From: JAEUKA01 sp044228505
GTDB taxonomy: Bacteria; Myxococcota_A; Polyangia; Palsa-1104; JAEUJZ01
Assembly (NCBI GenBank): GCA_044228505.1
Contig: JBGAUT010000008.1
Span: forward strand, 1-64,000
DNA length: 64,000 nt
Direction: 5' to 3'
Position 1 is the first letter of the stretch; each line of letters begins with the position of its first letter. Positions 35,084 through 43,654 of this stretch are shown here, one piece after another. The position numbers and the translations under genes were made by a program. The notes beneath the pieces were generated by a model. The model worked only from the letters and a program-made list of their open reading frames with translations, made no database searches and was not told the DNA's origin.

Positions 35084-36465
35084 CGGGGCTTGGTACACGA
35101 ACTTTTGGTCGACTGGCGTTGTTGTGGGCCATTTCGCTTTCGACGAGCTGTCAGAAAAAGGCTGTCTGCGACGACGTTCCGGGAAGCTGTCTGGCTCTGA
35201 CGGTGCTCGGACAAGGACCGTTTGACGAGCTGCGGACCGAGCTAACGCAGCCAGGTGGCAACAACCGAGTCGGCACGACCAGTGGCAACATCGACCTGCC
35301 GCTGACCTTGCGCGTGGTGCCACCTTCGGGTGTTTCGTCAACGAGCGTCTCTGGCGTCACTGTGACCGGTGTGCGCGCCTCTGCCGACCAAGCCTCGGGA
35401 AGCACTCCGCCCGGATTCACCTGGCCGGAAGGTGCCCACATCGAGGCAACCGTCTCGCTGGAAAGCCCCCTTGTCGACGGTGGTGTGGATGACGGATCGT
35501 TGATGGATCAGGGCGGACCACCGGACCTGACGATGCCAGATCTATCGGGACCACCACCGACGTTGCGCTGGACCCCAGAAGCCACCACCGGAACGATTCG
35601 ACAGGAGCTTTACGGGGTCTGGTCAGGGGCTGCCAACCAAACCTTCGCGGTGGGTCAATCGGGCGTGATTCTGACCCGTTCTGGCACCAGTTGGGGCCAA
35701 GAAGCCTCACCAACCGCGATCAGCCTGCACGGGGTCACTGGATTTGCGGGAAATGGCACCTGGGCGGTCGGCCAAAATCCTGGGGCGTGGCGACGAGGCG
35801 CGACCTGGAGCGGCGATGCCATGGGCCTGACCCTTCAGCCAACCGACACCGTCTGGTCTGTCTCGGCAGGCGGCACCGCGGGCGAGCTGTGGGCAGGTAG
35901 CGAAAACGGTAAGGTCTGGAAGCGCTCGGGTCCGACCGGCAGCAATGGAACCTGGACCTCCGAGCAAGCGCTCCCGGCGGGAATTACCGTGTTTTCTGTG
36001 TCGTACTCAGGCGGAACCGTGTTCGCGGTTGGCCAGCGCGGCTGGGTCGGCGTACGCCGCAGTGGCGTCTGGCAGAACTACCAGTACACCGACCTCGCGG
36101 GCTCGACGATGGGCCGCGCTGATGCACTGTATGGAGTGTCCGCGCTCAACGCCGATTCGGCGGTGGCGGTCGGCACCAAAGGCTTGGCGGTGCGCTACGC
36201 GATGGGCAGTTGGAAGCCAGGAACGGTCAAGATCGATCCGGGCAACAATGAATTCAACGCCGTCTGGACGAGCGCTTCGGGTCGATCGTACGCAGTCGCC
36301 TACAATGGCCTGATCGTCCGGTTCGACAGCAACCTGGCTGCAACCCAGCTCCGCTCCGATCTCTCTCAGAGCCTGTACGGGATCTTCGGTACCAGCGAGA
36401 CGGACATTTACATCGTCGGGGTGCGCACCTCCGGCGATGCGCTCATCCTCCACGGCACCCCGTAA
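35080..36465 (+). CDS. Lipoprotein with BNR/YCF48-like beta-propeller repeats
   Basis: ATG 35080 overlaps the preceding stop; AGAGGT lies ten bases upstream. The signal peptide ends in LSTSC, a lipobox. Residues about 150-165 contain PDLTMPDLSGPPP, a low-complexity linker common in this kind of bacterium. The rest is about seven repeats with the pattern (G)VW-hydrophobic-AVG-x-x-G-x-hydrophobic, for example WSGAANQTFAVGQSGVILTRSG, typical of photosystem assembly/BNR-type propellers. It would form a surface-exposed propeller. Ligand unknown. Its stop abuts the stop of the convergent ABC ATPase gene with no gap. Confidence 0.8.
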   Translation: MTGLGTRTFGRLALLWAISLSTSCQKKAVCDDVPGSCLALTVLGQGPFDELRTELTQPGGNNRVGTTSGNIDLPLTLRVVPPSGVSSTSVSGVTVTGVRASADQASGSTPPGFTWPEGAHIEATVSLESPLVDGGVDDGSLMDQGGPPDLTMPDLSGPPPTLRWTPEATTGTIRQELYGVWSGAANQTFAVGQSGVILTRSGTSWGQEASPTAISLHGVTGFAGNGTWAVGQNPGAWRRGATWSGDAMGLTLQPTDTVWSVSAGGTAGELWAGSENGKVWKRSGPTGSNGTWTSEQALPAGITVFSVSYSGGTVFAVGQRGWVGVRRSGVWQNYQYTDLAGSTMGRADALYGVSALNADSAVAVGTKGLAVRYAMGSWKPGTVKIDPGNNEFNAVWTSASGRSYAVAYNGLIVRFDSNLAATQLRSDLSQSLYGIFGTSETDIYIVGVRTSGDALILHGTP

Positions 36466-37242
36466 CTAGTCGGCGCAACTGCTTCCAAACACAATCAGCG
36501 CCGGACTCCCGTCCTGGGTCGGGACCAAGTGCAGCGGCGTGTCATACGCGGCTTCCAGCAGCGGAACGGTCAACACCTCACTCGGAGCCCCGCAGGCCAG
36601 CAGTCGGCCTTGAGCGAGCAGGGCGACCCGATCGGCTTGTCTGGCCATGTTCAAATCATGCACCGACCACAGCACCGCCAGACCTTCCGTTGCCAATCGA
36701 CGAATCAGCGTCAGCATGCCGACCTGATGTTTCGGATCCAGGTGAGCCAGCGGCTCATCGAGTAGCAGCACGTTGGGCTTCTGCGCCAAGGCAAGCGCCA
36801 GGAGCACCCGCTGCCTCTCTCCGGCCGACAGCTCGCCGAAACGCCGATTGGCTAGGTCCGCGACACCAACGGCCGACAGCGAGTCTTTCACCACGGCATC
36901 GTGGTCCACGTCCTCGTGACGGTGAGGATAGCGACCCATTGCGACCAACTCGCAGACCGTGAAATCAAACGCTGGAATGACTGATTGCTCGACGACGGCC
37001 AGCCGACGTGCCCGAGATTCCGGATCGAGCGTCGAAAGATCATGCTTCCCGTCAGCGTCGCAAAGAAACACTGACCCCGTCGCTGGTCTTTGCAAGCCCG
37101 ACAGCACATGAATCAGCGTGGTCTTGCCGGCACCATTTGGACCGATCAGCGCGAGCAGCTCGCCGGGTCGCAGCTCCAAGTCCAGCCGAGCAAACACCGA
37201 GCGGTCGCCGTAGGAGAATCCAAGCTCTCGAGCGACGATCAT
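36466..37242 (-). CDS. btuD: Cobalamin/iron-siderophore-type ABC transporter ATP-binding protein
   Basis: 258 residues. Walker A is GPNGAGKTTLIHVLS, the signature LSAGERQRVLLALALAQ, Walker B VLLLDEPLAHLD, and H-loop SVHDLN. ATG 37242 overlaps the permease stop (ATGA at 37239-37242). Genes of this type are interchangeable between BtuD (B12) and FecE/FhuC (iron) by sequence alone. Assignment to B12 rests on the upstream cobQ, a pathway argument and not a sequence proof. It powers import through the BtuC-like permease. Confidence 0.88.
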   Translation of the reverse strand: MIVARELGFSYGDRSVFARLDLELRPGELLALIGPNGAGKTTLIHVLSGLQRPATGSVFLCDADGKHDLSTLDPESRARRLAVVEQSVIPAFDFTVCELVAMGRYPHRHEDVDHDAVVKDSLSAVGVADLANRRFGELSAGERQRVLLALALAQKPNVLLLDEPLAHLDPKHQVGMLTLIRRLATEGLAVLWSVHDLNMARQADRVALLAQGRLLACGAPSEVLTVPLLEAAYDTPLHLVPTQDGSPALIVFGSSCAD

Positions 37243-38264
37243 GTCAGTGTCCCCAACCTTGAGCGCCGCAGGAGCAGCGACAGAAAAAACGGCACACCCA
37301 CCAGCGCCGTGAGAATGCCGACAGGAATCTCGATCGGAGCCAGCAGCGAGCGTGCCACCGTGTCGCACAGCGGCAGAAATGCCCCGCCAAACAGGATCGT
37401 CGCCAGCAACAACCGGCGATGAGACGGTCCGACGATCCGCCGCATGATATGCGGCACCACCAGGCCCACAAAACCGATCGTTCCACACGCCGCCACCACC
37501 AGTGCGGTGAGCAGTGACGACAAGAGCAGCAGTTGTCGCTTATGGCGTGCGACCTGAACCCCCAGGTGCTGCGCCATCGAATCGCCGAGCGAGAGCACAT
37601 CGAGCACACGAGCCTGTCGGATCAACAGCAGCGCCGTCGGAATGGCCAGCACCGTTAACAGCCCCAAGGTTGGCCACTGACCTGTCGCCAGACTTCCGAA
37701 TAGCCAATAGACCAAGCTCTGGACTTGATCGGTTTGGCTCGCGAACAGCACGATGCCCGTAAGCGCCGACAACAGCGAGCCCAGCGCCACCCCAACGAGA
37801 ATCAATGCGCCTTGGTCAAAGTAGAGCTGCAGTCGCAGCTCCGATGCCAAAAGTAGAATCGCCGTCGACAACAGTGCGCCCAAGAACGCCCCGAGCGGCA
37901 GCGCGACCAGCGAGCCCTCGCGATGGAGCAAGATCACGACCGCCGCGCCAAAGGTCGCCCCACTCACCGTGCCGAGCACGTACGGATCGGCGAGCGGATT
38001 GCGAAACACACCTTGCATGACACCGCCTGACAGCGATAGCGCCGCTCCACAGACGACCCCCAGCAAGACCCGAGGCAGCCGCAGATCAAAAAAAATGGTG
38101 ACCAGCGGCGACTCTCCCTCGGCGTGACCCTGTAGACGAGCCCAAAAACCGGGAATGACGTCCCCGAGCGGCACATGCACCGAGCCGATCAAACAGGACA
38201 CCACCACCGACGCCAACAGCAGCAAAAGGAGGGTTCCCCACTGCCCGACATTCCGACCCGACAT
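37239..38264 (-). CDS. btuC: FecCD/BtuC-family ABC transporter permease
   Basis: 341 residues with about ten hydrophobic helices. FecCD family motifs include RLPRVLLGVVCGAALSLSGGVMQGVFRNPLADPYVLG, GASLAG-type loops, and the cytoplasmic coupling text GTIGFVGLVVPHIMRRIVGPSHRRLL. It forms the membrane channel for a periplasmic-binding-protein-dependent importer. ATG 38264 is used; GTG 38270 is possible. The upstream BtuF-like gene ends ten bases before. It overlaps the ATPase start by four bases, so coupling is likely. Confidence 0.9.
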   Translation of the reverse strand: MSGRNVGQWGTLLLLLLASVVVSCLIGSVHVPLGDVIPGFWARLQGHAEGESPLVTIFFDLRLPRVLLGVVCGAALSLSGGVMQGVFRNPLADPYVLGTVSGATFGAAVVILLHREGSLVALPLGAFLGALLSTAILLLASELRLQLYFDQGALILVGVALGSLLSALTGIVLFASQTDQVQSLVYWLFGSLATGQWPTLGLLTVLAIPTALLLIRQARVLDVLSLGDSMAQHLGVQVARHKRQLLLLSSLLTALVVAACGTIGFVGLVVPHIMRRIVGPSHRRLLLATILFGGAFLPLCDTVARSLLAPIEIPVGILTALVGVPFFLSLLLRRSRLGTLT

Positions 38265-38273
38265 CGGCACAGC

Positions 38274-39194
38274 TTACGGCGGAAACGCGCTCGGGTGGAT
38301 TCGTTGCGCGTACGATCGCAGTGCCAAGCCCAGTCGCGACGAACCATGGACCGCCGCATTGATGCCAAACACGCGTCGGCTACGCACCGCTGGCACGCTC
38401 TGTAGCACGGCCTGGGCGGTAAGCAGCGGCAACTGGTTCTGATCGATCAAGATCACGTCTGGCTGCTGACGCAGCAGCTCTTCCGCACTCACGGGCTTGT
38501 GGTGGCGCAGGTGCCCGAACACATTCTTCGCGGCACACCGCTCGACCAGCTCGTCCTCGGGAGTCTCCGCTCCAGCGGCGAACAGATTGCCACGAGGCCC
38601 GGCATAGAGCACGGCCACCCGCGACCGCGACGAGCCATGGAGCTTGGATTCGATTGCCGCCATCTCGGCGCGGGTCTGTTCGATCAAGCGCTCCGCAGAC
38701 CGGGTGTCTCCATCAACCAATTGTCCGACGGTCCGCAGCAGCGCAAAGACATCCTGGCTACCTTGCATCCCGGCCCCAGACCGTCCCCCGGCGTACGCCA
38801 CAATCGACAGCGCGGCGAGCTGCTTGTGAACGCTTTCGGTCCCGCCCAACACCAAATCGGGCTGTAACTTCACGATGCGCTCCAGATCCGGTGCCAGGGG
38901 CTGTCCGAGCAGCAGTGCGGACTGAACCTCGACAGGATTGTCAGTGGACTGGGTGATCCCGACCACCCGTGAGGCCGCACCCAGGTCGACCAGCATGTAG
39001 GCGTAAAGCGCAGGCCCGAGCACCACGATCCGCTGCGGCTGCTTGGCCAGTTCAACGGTACGGCCTTCTCCATCGGTGATTCGGACCGGAAATCCAGCCT
39101 GCGCCGTTCCCGCAATCGCCCACAGGACGAACGCACAGAACCACCGCATGGCCCGCTTGCCCATCAGCAACCGAATGTAGGTAGGCGTCATCAT
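38274..39194 (-). CDS. btuF: Periplasmic cobalamin/siderophore-binding protein (BtuF-like)
   Basis: ATG 39194 (or 39191) is followed by MGKRAMRWFCAFVLWAIAGTAQA, a signal peptide with an AQA cleavage site. The text then matches class III binding proteins: RIVVLGPALYAYMLVDLGAASRVVGIT, LQPDLVLGG, a central helix, and the C-terminal lobe with LLRQQPDVILID. It would deliver corrinoid or another chelate to the permease. The RBS AAAGGT lies in the end of the WD40-like gene, two bases before its stop. The ligand cannot be proved from sequence; the cobQ context favours corrinoids. Confidence 0.85.
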   Translation of the reverse strand: MMTPTYIRLLMGKRAMRWFCAFVLWAIAGTAQAGFPVRITDGEGRTVELAKQPQRIVVLGPALYAYMLVDLGAASRVVGITQSTDNPVEVQSALLLGQPLAPDLERIVKLQPDLVLGGTESVHKQLAALSIVAYAGGRSGAGMQGSQDVFALLRTVGQLVDGDTRSAERLIEQTRAEMAAIESKLHGSSRSRVAVLYAGPRGNLFAAGAETPEDELVERCAAKNVFGHLRHHKPVSAEELLRQQPDVILIDQNQLPLLTAQAVLQSVPAVRSRRVFGINAAVHGSSRLGLALRSYAQRIHPSAFPP

Positions 39195-39196
39195 GT

Positions 39197-40300
39197 TTAG
39201 GGGACCTTTAGTACCGTTGCCTCGTGCCCCACCGCAACCAGCAATTGCCGCTCCTTCACATAGACTAGCGCGGCCCCCAGGCTGTTGGCGACGGGAACTT
39301 GACCTACCACCCGAAGCTTGTCGCTCTCCACGCGTAGCTGCCAGACCAAGCCCTCCTGCGTGCTGACCCAAAACACCGGCCCGATTGGGTGGCTTGTGCC
39401 CACCACCGAAAAGGAAAACACCTGCGCCGATTTTTCATCCTGTTTCAGACGGGCAGCATCGAGCGGGACCAAGCGCCCCGGTTCGACCCGCAAAAGATGG
39501 AGATTGGGCTCGCGCTCACCCACGGCACAGCTTGTGACTGCCAGCAGATTGTCGACCAGTGCCAGGCCGTTTACGCCACGCTTCGCCGACGGGTTGTAGC
39601 GAATCCGAGCCACGACCGCCGCCAAAAGCCCAGCCTCGCTTGCCCGAAGCTGAAGCATCGTCAGATCTCCATCTTCCGAGCCAGTGATCACCGCCTCCTC
39701 TCGCCACGGAAGCACCGCACGGATGTGGCGCAGGGGGAACGGGCTCGGCACCGGATGAGGTGAGTGGACATCGATCTGCCCGGCCAACGACACGCTCCAG
39801 CGGCCGATTCGCCACAGCGTGACAAAGCCGGACTCGTGACCCACGACCAATATGGGATCTGAGCCGACCCGGAACTGGCTTGCGCTCGTCGCTGCACCAA
39901 ACTTCGGATCAAACTCGACCAGGCTGCGCAGCGACAGCCCATCGGCTTGATGGCTCCACACCGCCAGTGACTGCTCATCATGCCCGGAGACGAGCCGCCC
40001 ACCGTCAAGAGCCGCCAGCATCTGCACGCCTTCCCCCGACGGCGTTGGCTGTGATTGACGAAGCCGAGGCCCGTGAAGCGCTCCCGGTTCTGGCACCTGC
40101 CAAAGCTGCAGCGAGCCATCCCATCGTCCAACGGCCACCCGGCCACCCGGCAGCGCGAGCGCGGTCTGCGCCATGTTGTAGGTAGTCCCAATTTTCACTG
40201 GGACCGAGAGCGGAGCAGCGCGGCTCGGTGCTTCGGCCTGTGCCAGCGTCGCCATGACCAGGGCCGCGGCGATACAGGCACTATTGACAAACCACCTCAT
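39197..40300 (-). CDS. Exported WD40-like beta-propeller protein in the B12 operon
   Basis: A signal peptide (MRWFVNSACIAAALVMATLAQAEA) is followed by about six repeats of WD40/propeller type, such as GGRVAVGRWDGSLQLWQVPE, GGRLVSGHDEQSLAVWSHQ, PILVVGHESGFVTLWRIG, EEAVITGSEDGDLTMLQL. The 367-residue protein should be a periplasmic propeller. Its start overlaps the cobQ stop by four bases and its stop lies just before the BtuF start. Co-translation with cobQ and the transporter suggests a role in cobamide uptake or handling. No standard Btu/Cob protein of this kind is known to me; the function is unassigned. Confidence 0.8.
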   Translation of the reverse strand: MRWFVNSACIAAALVMATLAQAEAPSRAAPLSVPVKIGTTYNMAQTALALPGGRVAVGRWDGSLQLWQVPEPGALHGPRLRQSQPTPSGEGVQMLAALDGGRLVSGHDEQSLAVWSHQADGLSLRSLVEFDPKFGAATSASQFRVGSDPILVVGHESGFVTLWRIGRWSVSLAGQIDVHSPHPVPSPFPLRHIRAVLPWREEAVITGSEDGDLTMLQLRASEAGLLAAVVARIRYNPSAKRGVNGLALVDNLLAVTSCAVGEREPNLHLLRVEPGRLVPLDAARLKQDEKSAQVFSFSVVGTSHPIGPVFWVSTQEGLVWQLRVESDKLRVVGQVPVANSLGAALVYVKERQLLVAVGHEATVLKVP

Positions 40301-41766
40301 CGGAAGATTCCCAGCGCCTCGATCGCGTCGGCCAAACGCTCAATGCTCTGCTCGAATCGATCGCTATGGTTCGGCAGTGGCGCGGTCAGCTTGTGTAGTC
40401 CCTTGCGAACCCGCAGCCAGTCGACAAAAGCACGAGTAAAGCGAGCGTTTTTCCACAGATCGTGAACGAAAGTTCCCCAAATCTGCCGTTCGACATCAAT
40501 CGCTCCGTCGGGCCCAGCATCGCTTTGAAACAGAGGAAGAGCCCCGCGATACAGCGGCTTGCCCGTGTGGATCTCGTAGCCCTCGATGTCGCCCGCGTCG
40601 CCGAGCGGGTTGTGCGGACTCGGCGAGTAGCGACAGGGACGCACCAGCTTGTCGCGCTGAAACGCAAAGTCGATCGCCAGCAACCCAAGGCCGGGCACCG
40701 AGCCCATGTTGGACTCAGTCTGATCAGGATCGAACAGCGTACCGCCGAGCATCTCAAAGCCACCGCAAATGCCGATAAGGGGTGTCTTGCCCGCCTGAAA
40801 AAGCAGCTCATCGGCCAGTCCGCAGCGCCGCAGATAGTCGAGATCCCAGACGGTGTTTTTTGATCCCGGCACGATGATCGCGTCCGGAGCACCCAGCTCA
40901 TCGACTCGCCGGACAAATCGCAACGACACATGTTCCTCAGCGGACAGGTGCTCGAAATCGGTGGCGTTGGCGATGTGTGGCAAATACAGGATCGCGATGT
41001 CGATCTCCGGATGAAGACAGCGACGAGGGCGAATCCGATCCTCTTCCTCGATCGACAGATCCAGATAAGGCAGAACGCCCAGGCTGGCGGTGCCAATGTG
41101 GGGTCGAACAAAGTCGAGTCCACCGTCGAGGATCTTGGGATCGCCGCGAAACTTGTTGATGAGAAAGCCGCGCACTCTGGCCGCATCACTCGGCTCGGTC
41201 AACGACAACACGCGCAGCGTGCCAAGGATGTCCGCGAACACCCCACCTTTGTCGATATCGGTGACGATGTGTACGTCTGCGTCGAGTCGACTCGCCAGCC
41301 CAAAATTGACCACATCGAGCGCCCGCAGGTTGGGCTCGGCACAGCTTCCGGCACCCTCGACGACGATTAGATCATAGTCACGTCGCAGCATCGCAATCGC
41401 CGCGTCGATGGCTTGCCACTTTAGGGATTGCAGCTTGTCCGACCCGAAGTACTCCGCCGAGCTCACGTCGGCGTATGGCTTGCCGAGGACGATGAGCTGG
41501 CTCAGATCGTCGGCCTTCGGTTTGAGCAGGATCGGGTTCATCGCCACCGTCGGAACCTGCTTGGCGGCCCGTGCCTGCACCGCCGTCGAACGCGCAATCT
41601 CTTCGCCCATCGCCGTCGCATAGGAGTTGAGCGACATGTTCTGCGACTTGAGTGGTGCCACTCGCAGCCCTCGTCGCGCATACAGTCGACACAGCCCGGC
41701 GACCAGGGTGGTCTTGCCCGCATGCGAGCTGGTCCCAAAGATAGCTATCGGCGCTTTGTTCATCAC
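40297..41766 (-). CDS. cobQ: Cobyric acid synthase
   Basis: The ATP-dependent amidase that adds four amides to adenosylcobyrinic a,c-diamide. The N-terminal P-loop-like GTSSHAGKTTL, PLKSQNMSLNSYAT, the Asp-rich TDIDKGGVFA loop and the C-terminal type 1 glutamine amidotransferase with nucleophile Cys in GICGGFEMLG, GYEIHTGK and GTFVHDLW are all present. At 489 residues the length is normal. It heads a chain with the WD40-like, BtuF, BtuC and BtuD genes. No cobalamin riboswitch is recognisable upstream. With no other cob genes in the window, the route may be salvage-based or the rest lies elsewhere. Confidence 0.93.
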   Translation of the reverse strand: MMNKAPIAIFGTSSHAGKTTLVAGLCRLYARRGLRVAPLKSQNMSLNSYATAMGEEIARSTAVQARAAKQVPTVAMNPILLKPKADDLSQLIVLGKPYADVSSAEYFGSDKLQSLKWQAIDAAIAMLRRDYDLIVVEGAGSCAEPNLRALDVVNFGLASRLDADVHIVTDIDKGGVFADILGTLRVLSLTEPSDAARVRGFLINKFRGDPKILDGGLDFVRPHIGTASLGVLPYLDLSIEEEDRIRPRRCLHPEIDIAILYLPHIANATDFEHLSAEEHVSLRFVRRVDELGAPDAIIVPGSKNTVWDLDYLRRCGLADELLFQAGKTPLIGICGGFEMLGGTLFDPDQTESNMGSVPGLGLLAIDFAFQRDKLVRPCRYSPSPHNPLGDAGDIEGYEIHTGKPLYRGALPLFQSDAGPDGAIDVERQIWGTFVHDLWKNARFTRAFVDWLRVRKGLHKLTAPLPNHSDRFEQSIERLADAIEALGIFR

Positions 41767-41817
41767 AGCACGCTCCGCGCCGTCTCGAACCGGCAGGCCA
41801 CCACTCGCTGGGATCGA

Positions 41818-42093
41818 CTACTTGTAATCGGTCGTCTCTTGCTCGTGAAATCCGTTCAGACTCATGCAGCGACGGAAATGATCGTCGACCCGCGCTTTGA
41901 CCTCGGACTTTTCATCGCCGGACATCCCCGCTCGCCACGGCACTTTGCCCATCGCATATTCCGTACAAAGGTCTTTTTGGCGATCAACCAGCTCCGACGA
42001 CGTATCGTCGCGCTTCCACGCTTTGCGGGACTCGGTACAGCCAACCAGACCAACGGAACCAACAAGCAAAATCGACAGGCCAATCTTTGTCAT
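41818..42093 (-). CDS. Small lipoprotein of unknown function
   Basis: ATG 42093 is preceded by GGGGAGAG with a five-base spacer. The signal peptide ends in VGLVGC, a good lipobox, leaving about 70 mature residues. The mature part is charged and helical, with cysteines in KDLCTEYAMG and FRRCMSLNGF that could form one disulfide. I do not recognise it. It lies 51 bases upstream of cobQ on the same strand; whether it belongs to that operon is not clear. Confidence 0.75.
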   Translation of the reverse strand: MTKIGLSILLVGSVGLVGCTESRKAWKRDDTSSELVDRQKDLCTEYAMGKVPWRAGMSGDEKSEVKARVDDHFRRCMSLNGFHEQETTDYK

Positions 42094-42180
42094 GTGCGCT
42101 CTCCCCATGGGCTTTGATGGGCGCACTTTTGCACAAAATCGGCGGCGATTTTCAAGTCAGTTGCCCAGCCCCAGCGGCCG

Positions 42181-43068
42181 CTAGGGACGAACGGGGGTTG
42201 CGCTGGTCGTACAGGCCAGCTCGCCCAACGATTCGAGACCGGAGTTTCGCAAATGCGACACCTCGATGCGATGACTCGTGGGTGACCAGGTGCTCACCAC
42301 GACCTCCGGGACGCCGTTTGAGTCCACGTCCATCACTGCATCAAAGCGCAGCTGCGTCGACGCTGAGGTGCTGATTCGCAACGGCACGGTGCGCTCGGGT
42401 CGTCGACCTGGCGTCAGAAACACCACCTGAGCAGCCAGCGCTTTGTTCGCACCACCCACGCAGCGCACGTCATCGAGTCGCTCGCGAACCCCGTCTCCAT
42501 CAAGATCCACCAGCCAGGTCGTCAGCGGCGTTGCGGGCGTTGTTTGACCGATCTGCTTCTTTCCCAGCTCACCACAGACATCTCGCATCCCGCGAAGCTG
42601 GCTTGGCGTCTCGGGCATGTGCTCCAGCGGCACGGGCGGTACAAACAGAACCGGATACGCCACGTCAGACCACAGCAATACCAGCGGCTCTACGTCGCGT
42701 GCGGCAGCTCCGATCAAATCGAACGCTGGCTGCGGCTTGCCATCGAGCGTGCAGTGGCTCAGCCCCGCAAGCCGCAGCGAGATCATCGCCGTGCTCGGTA
42801 GACGTGCCTCAATGGTAGCCGGCAGCAGCGCCACACAGTCTGCGCCGAGCCGACGCTGTCCGCGATCGTGACAGTACAGCGGCACGGCACGCTGTTCATG
42901 GATTGCAAACAGAACGGCGCGACCCTCTGTCACTTGACTGAGCGGTTCGGCGAGCGGCGGCAGCGGCGGCGCGGTCGGCAGCGGTCCAGCCGCGTAATCG
43001 ATTCGGTTGCAAGCCACGACGCAGAGCAGCGACGCGACGCACGCAGCCACTGCGCGTGCGATGGTCAT
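42181..43068 (-). CDS. Lipoprotein of unknown function with Asp-rich calcium-like loops
   Basis: The signal peptide ends in LCVVAC (lipobox). The 295-residue protein has a Pro-rich segment after the Cys, four or more scattered cysteines, and two EF-like loops, DLDGDGVRERLDD and DVDSNGVPEVVVS, of the FG-GAP/integrin-alpha style. These suggest calcium-stabilised beta structure. Ligand unknown. Its start is six bases after the FKBP stop, so they are co-transcribed. Confidence 0.7.
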   Translation of the reverse strand: MTIARAVAACVASLLCVVACNRIDYAAGPLPTAPPLPPLAEPLSQVTEGRAVLFAIHEQRAVPLYCHDRGQRRLGADCVALLPATIEARLPSTAMISLRLAGLSHCTLDGKPQPAFDLIGAAARDVEPLVLLWSDVAYPVLFVPPVPLEHMPETPSQLRGMRDVCGELGKKQIGQTTPATPLTTWLVDLDGDGVRERLDDVRCVGGANKALAAQVVFLTPGRRPERTVPLRISTSASTQLRFDAVMDVDSNGVPEVVVSTWSPTSHRIEVSHLRNSGLESLGELACTTSATPVRP

Positions 43069-43074
43069 GGTGGC

Positions 43075-43599
43075 CTACTTTTTGCCTTTTTTGGCGGGCT
43101 TGGTAGGTGCCGCAACGACATCCACCAGCTCGACATCGAACACCAGCATCCCGTGCGGGCCACCCGGTCGACGCGGCGTGTCTCCGTAGGCCTGGTCAGA
43201 CGGAATCCACATCCGACGTTTTTCGCCCGGCACCATCAGCTTCAGCCCCTCTTGCCAGCCTTTGATGAGCAGGTCGATCGGAAACTGGGCCACAAACCCC
43301 GCGCCCTTTTTTTCCGAGGTATCGAACAGTTTGCCGTCGGTCATCCAGCCGGAGTAGCGGACCTTGACCTCGCAGCCAGCCGTTGGATGAGCCGACCCAG
43401 TGCCCTTGGTGAGCACCTTGCTCACCAGACCGGTTTTGCTCTTTTCACCGTCAGCAGGTGGTCCCGCTACATCGGACGGCGCGGGCAAATCGGGCAGCGG
43501 CGGCTTGGCAGCTTCGGCGGACTTGTCGTCAGCAACTGCCACAACTGGTGAGGCAACTCCCAGCAGACCCAAAACAGCGAACCAAAGGACTGTACGCAT
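43075..43599 (-). CDS. FKBP-type peptidyl-prolyl cis-trans isomerase, exported
   Basis: A signal peptide (LLGVASPVVA) precedes an Ala/Pro-rich linker and a single FKBP domain, about residues 60-163. Key text includes CEVKVRYSGWMTDGKLFDTS, the FPID pocket, IKGWQEGLKLMVPGEKRRMWIPSDQAYG and the final LVFDVELVDV. The C-terminus is Lys-rich. It should catalyse prolyl isomerisation in the periplasm and assist folding of exported proteins. It diverges from mfd with a 55-base gap. Confidence 0.92.
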   Translation of the reverse strand: MRTVLWFAVLGLLGVASPVVAVADDKSAEAAKPPLPDLPAPSDVAGPPADGEKSKTGLVSKVLTKGTGSAHPTAGCEVKVRYSGWMTDGKLFDTSEKKGAGFVAQFPIDLLIKGWQEGLKLMVPGEKRRMWIPSDQAYGDTPRRPGGPHGMLVFDVELVDVVAAPTKPAKKGKK

Positions 43600-43654
43600 A
43601 CGGTCACTTTACTTTGCCGACTCCGCGCTCGGCAATGCGGTATAACGCCGCGCC

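Noticed and set aside
41767..42180. Cobalamin riboswitch
   Set aside because: I found no B12-box-like sequence and too little space before cobQ.
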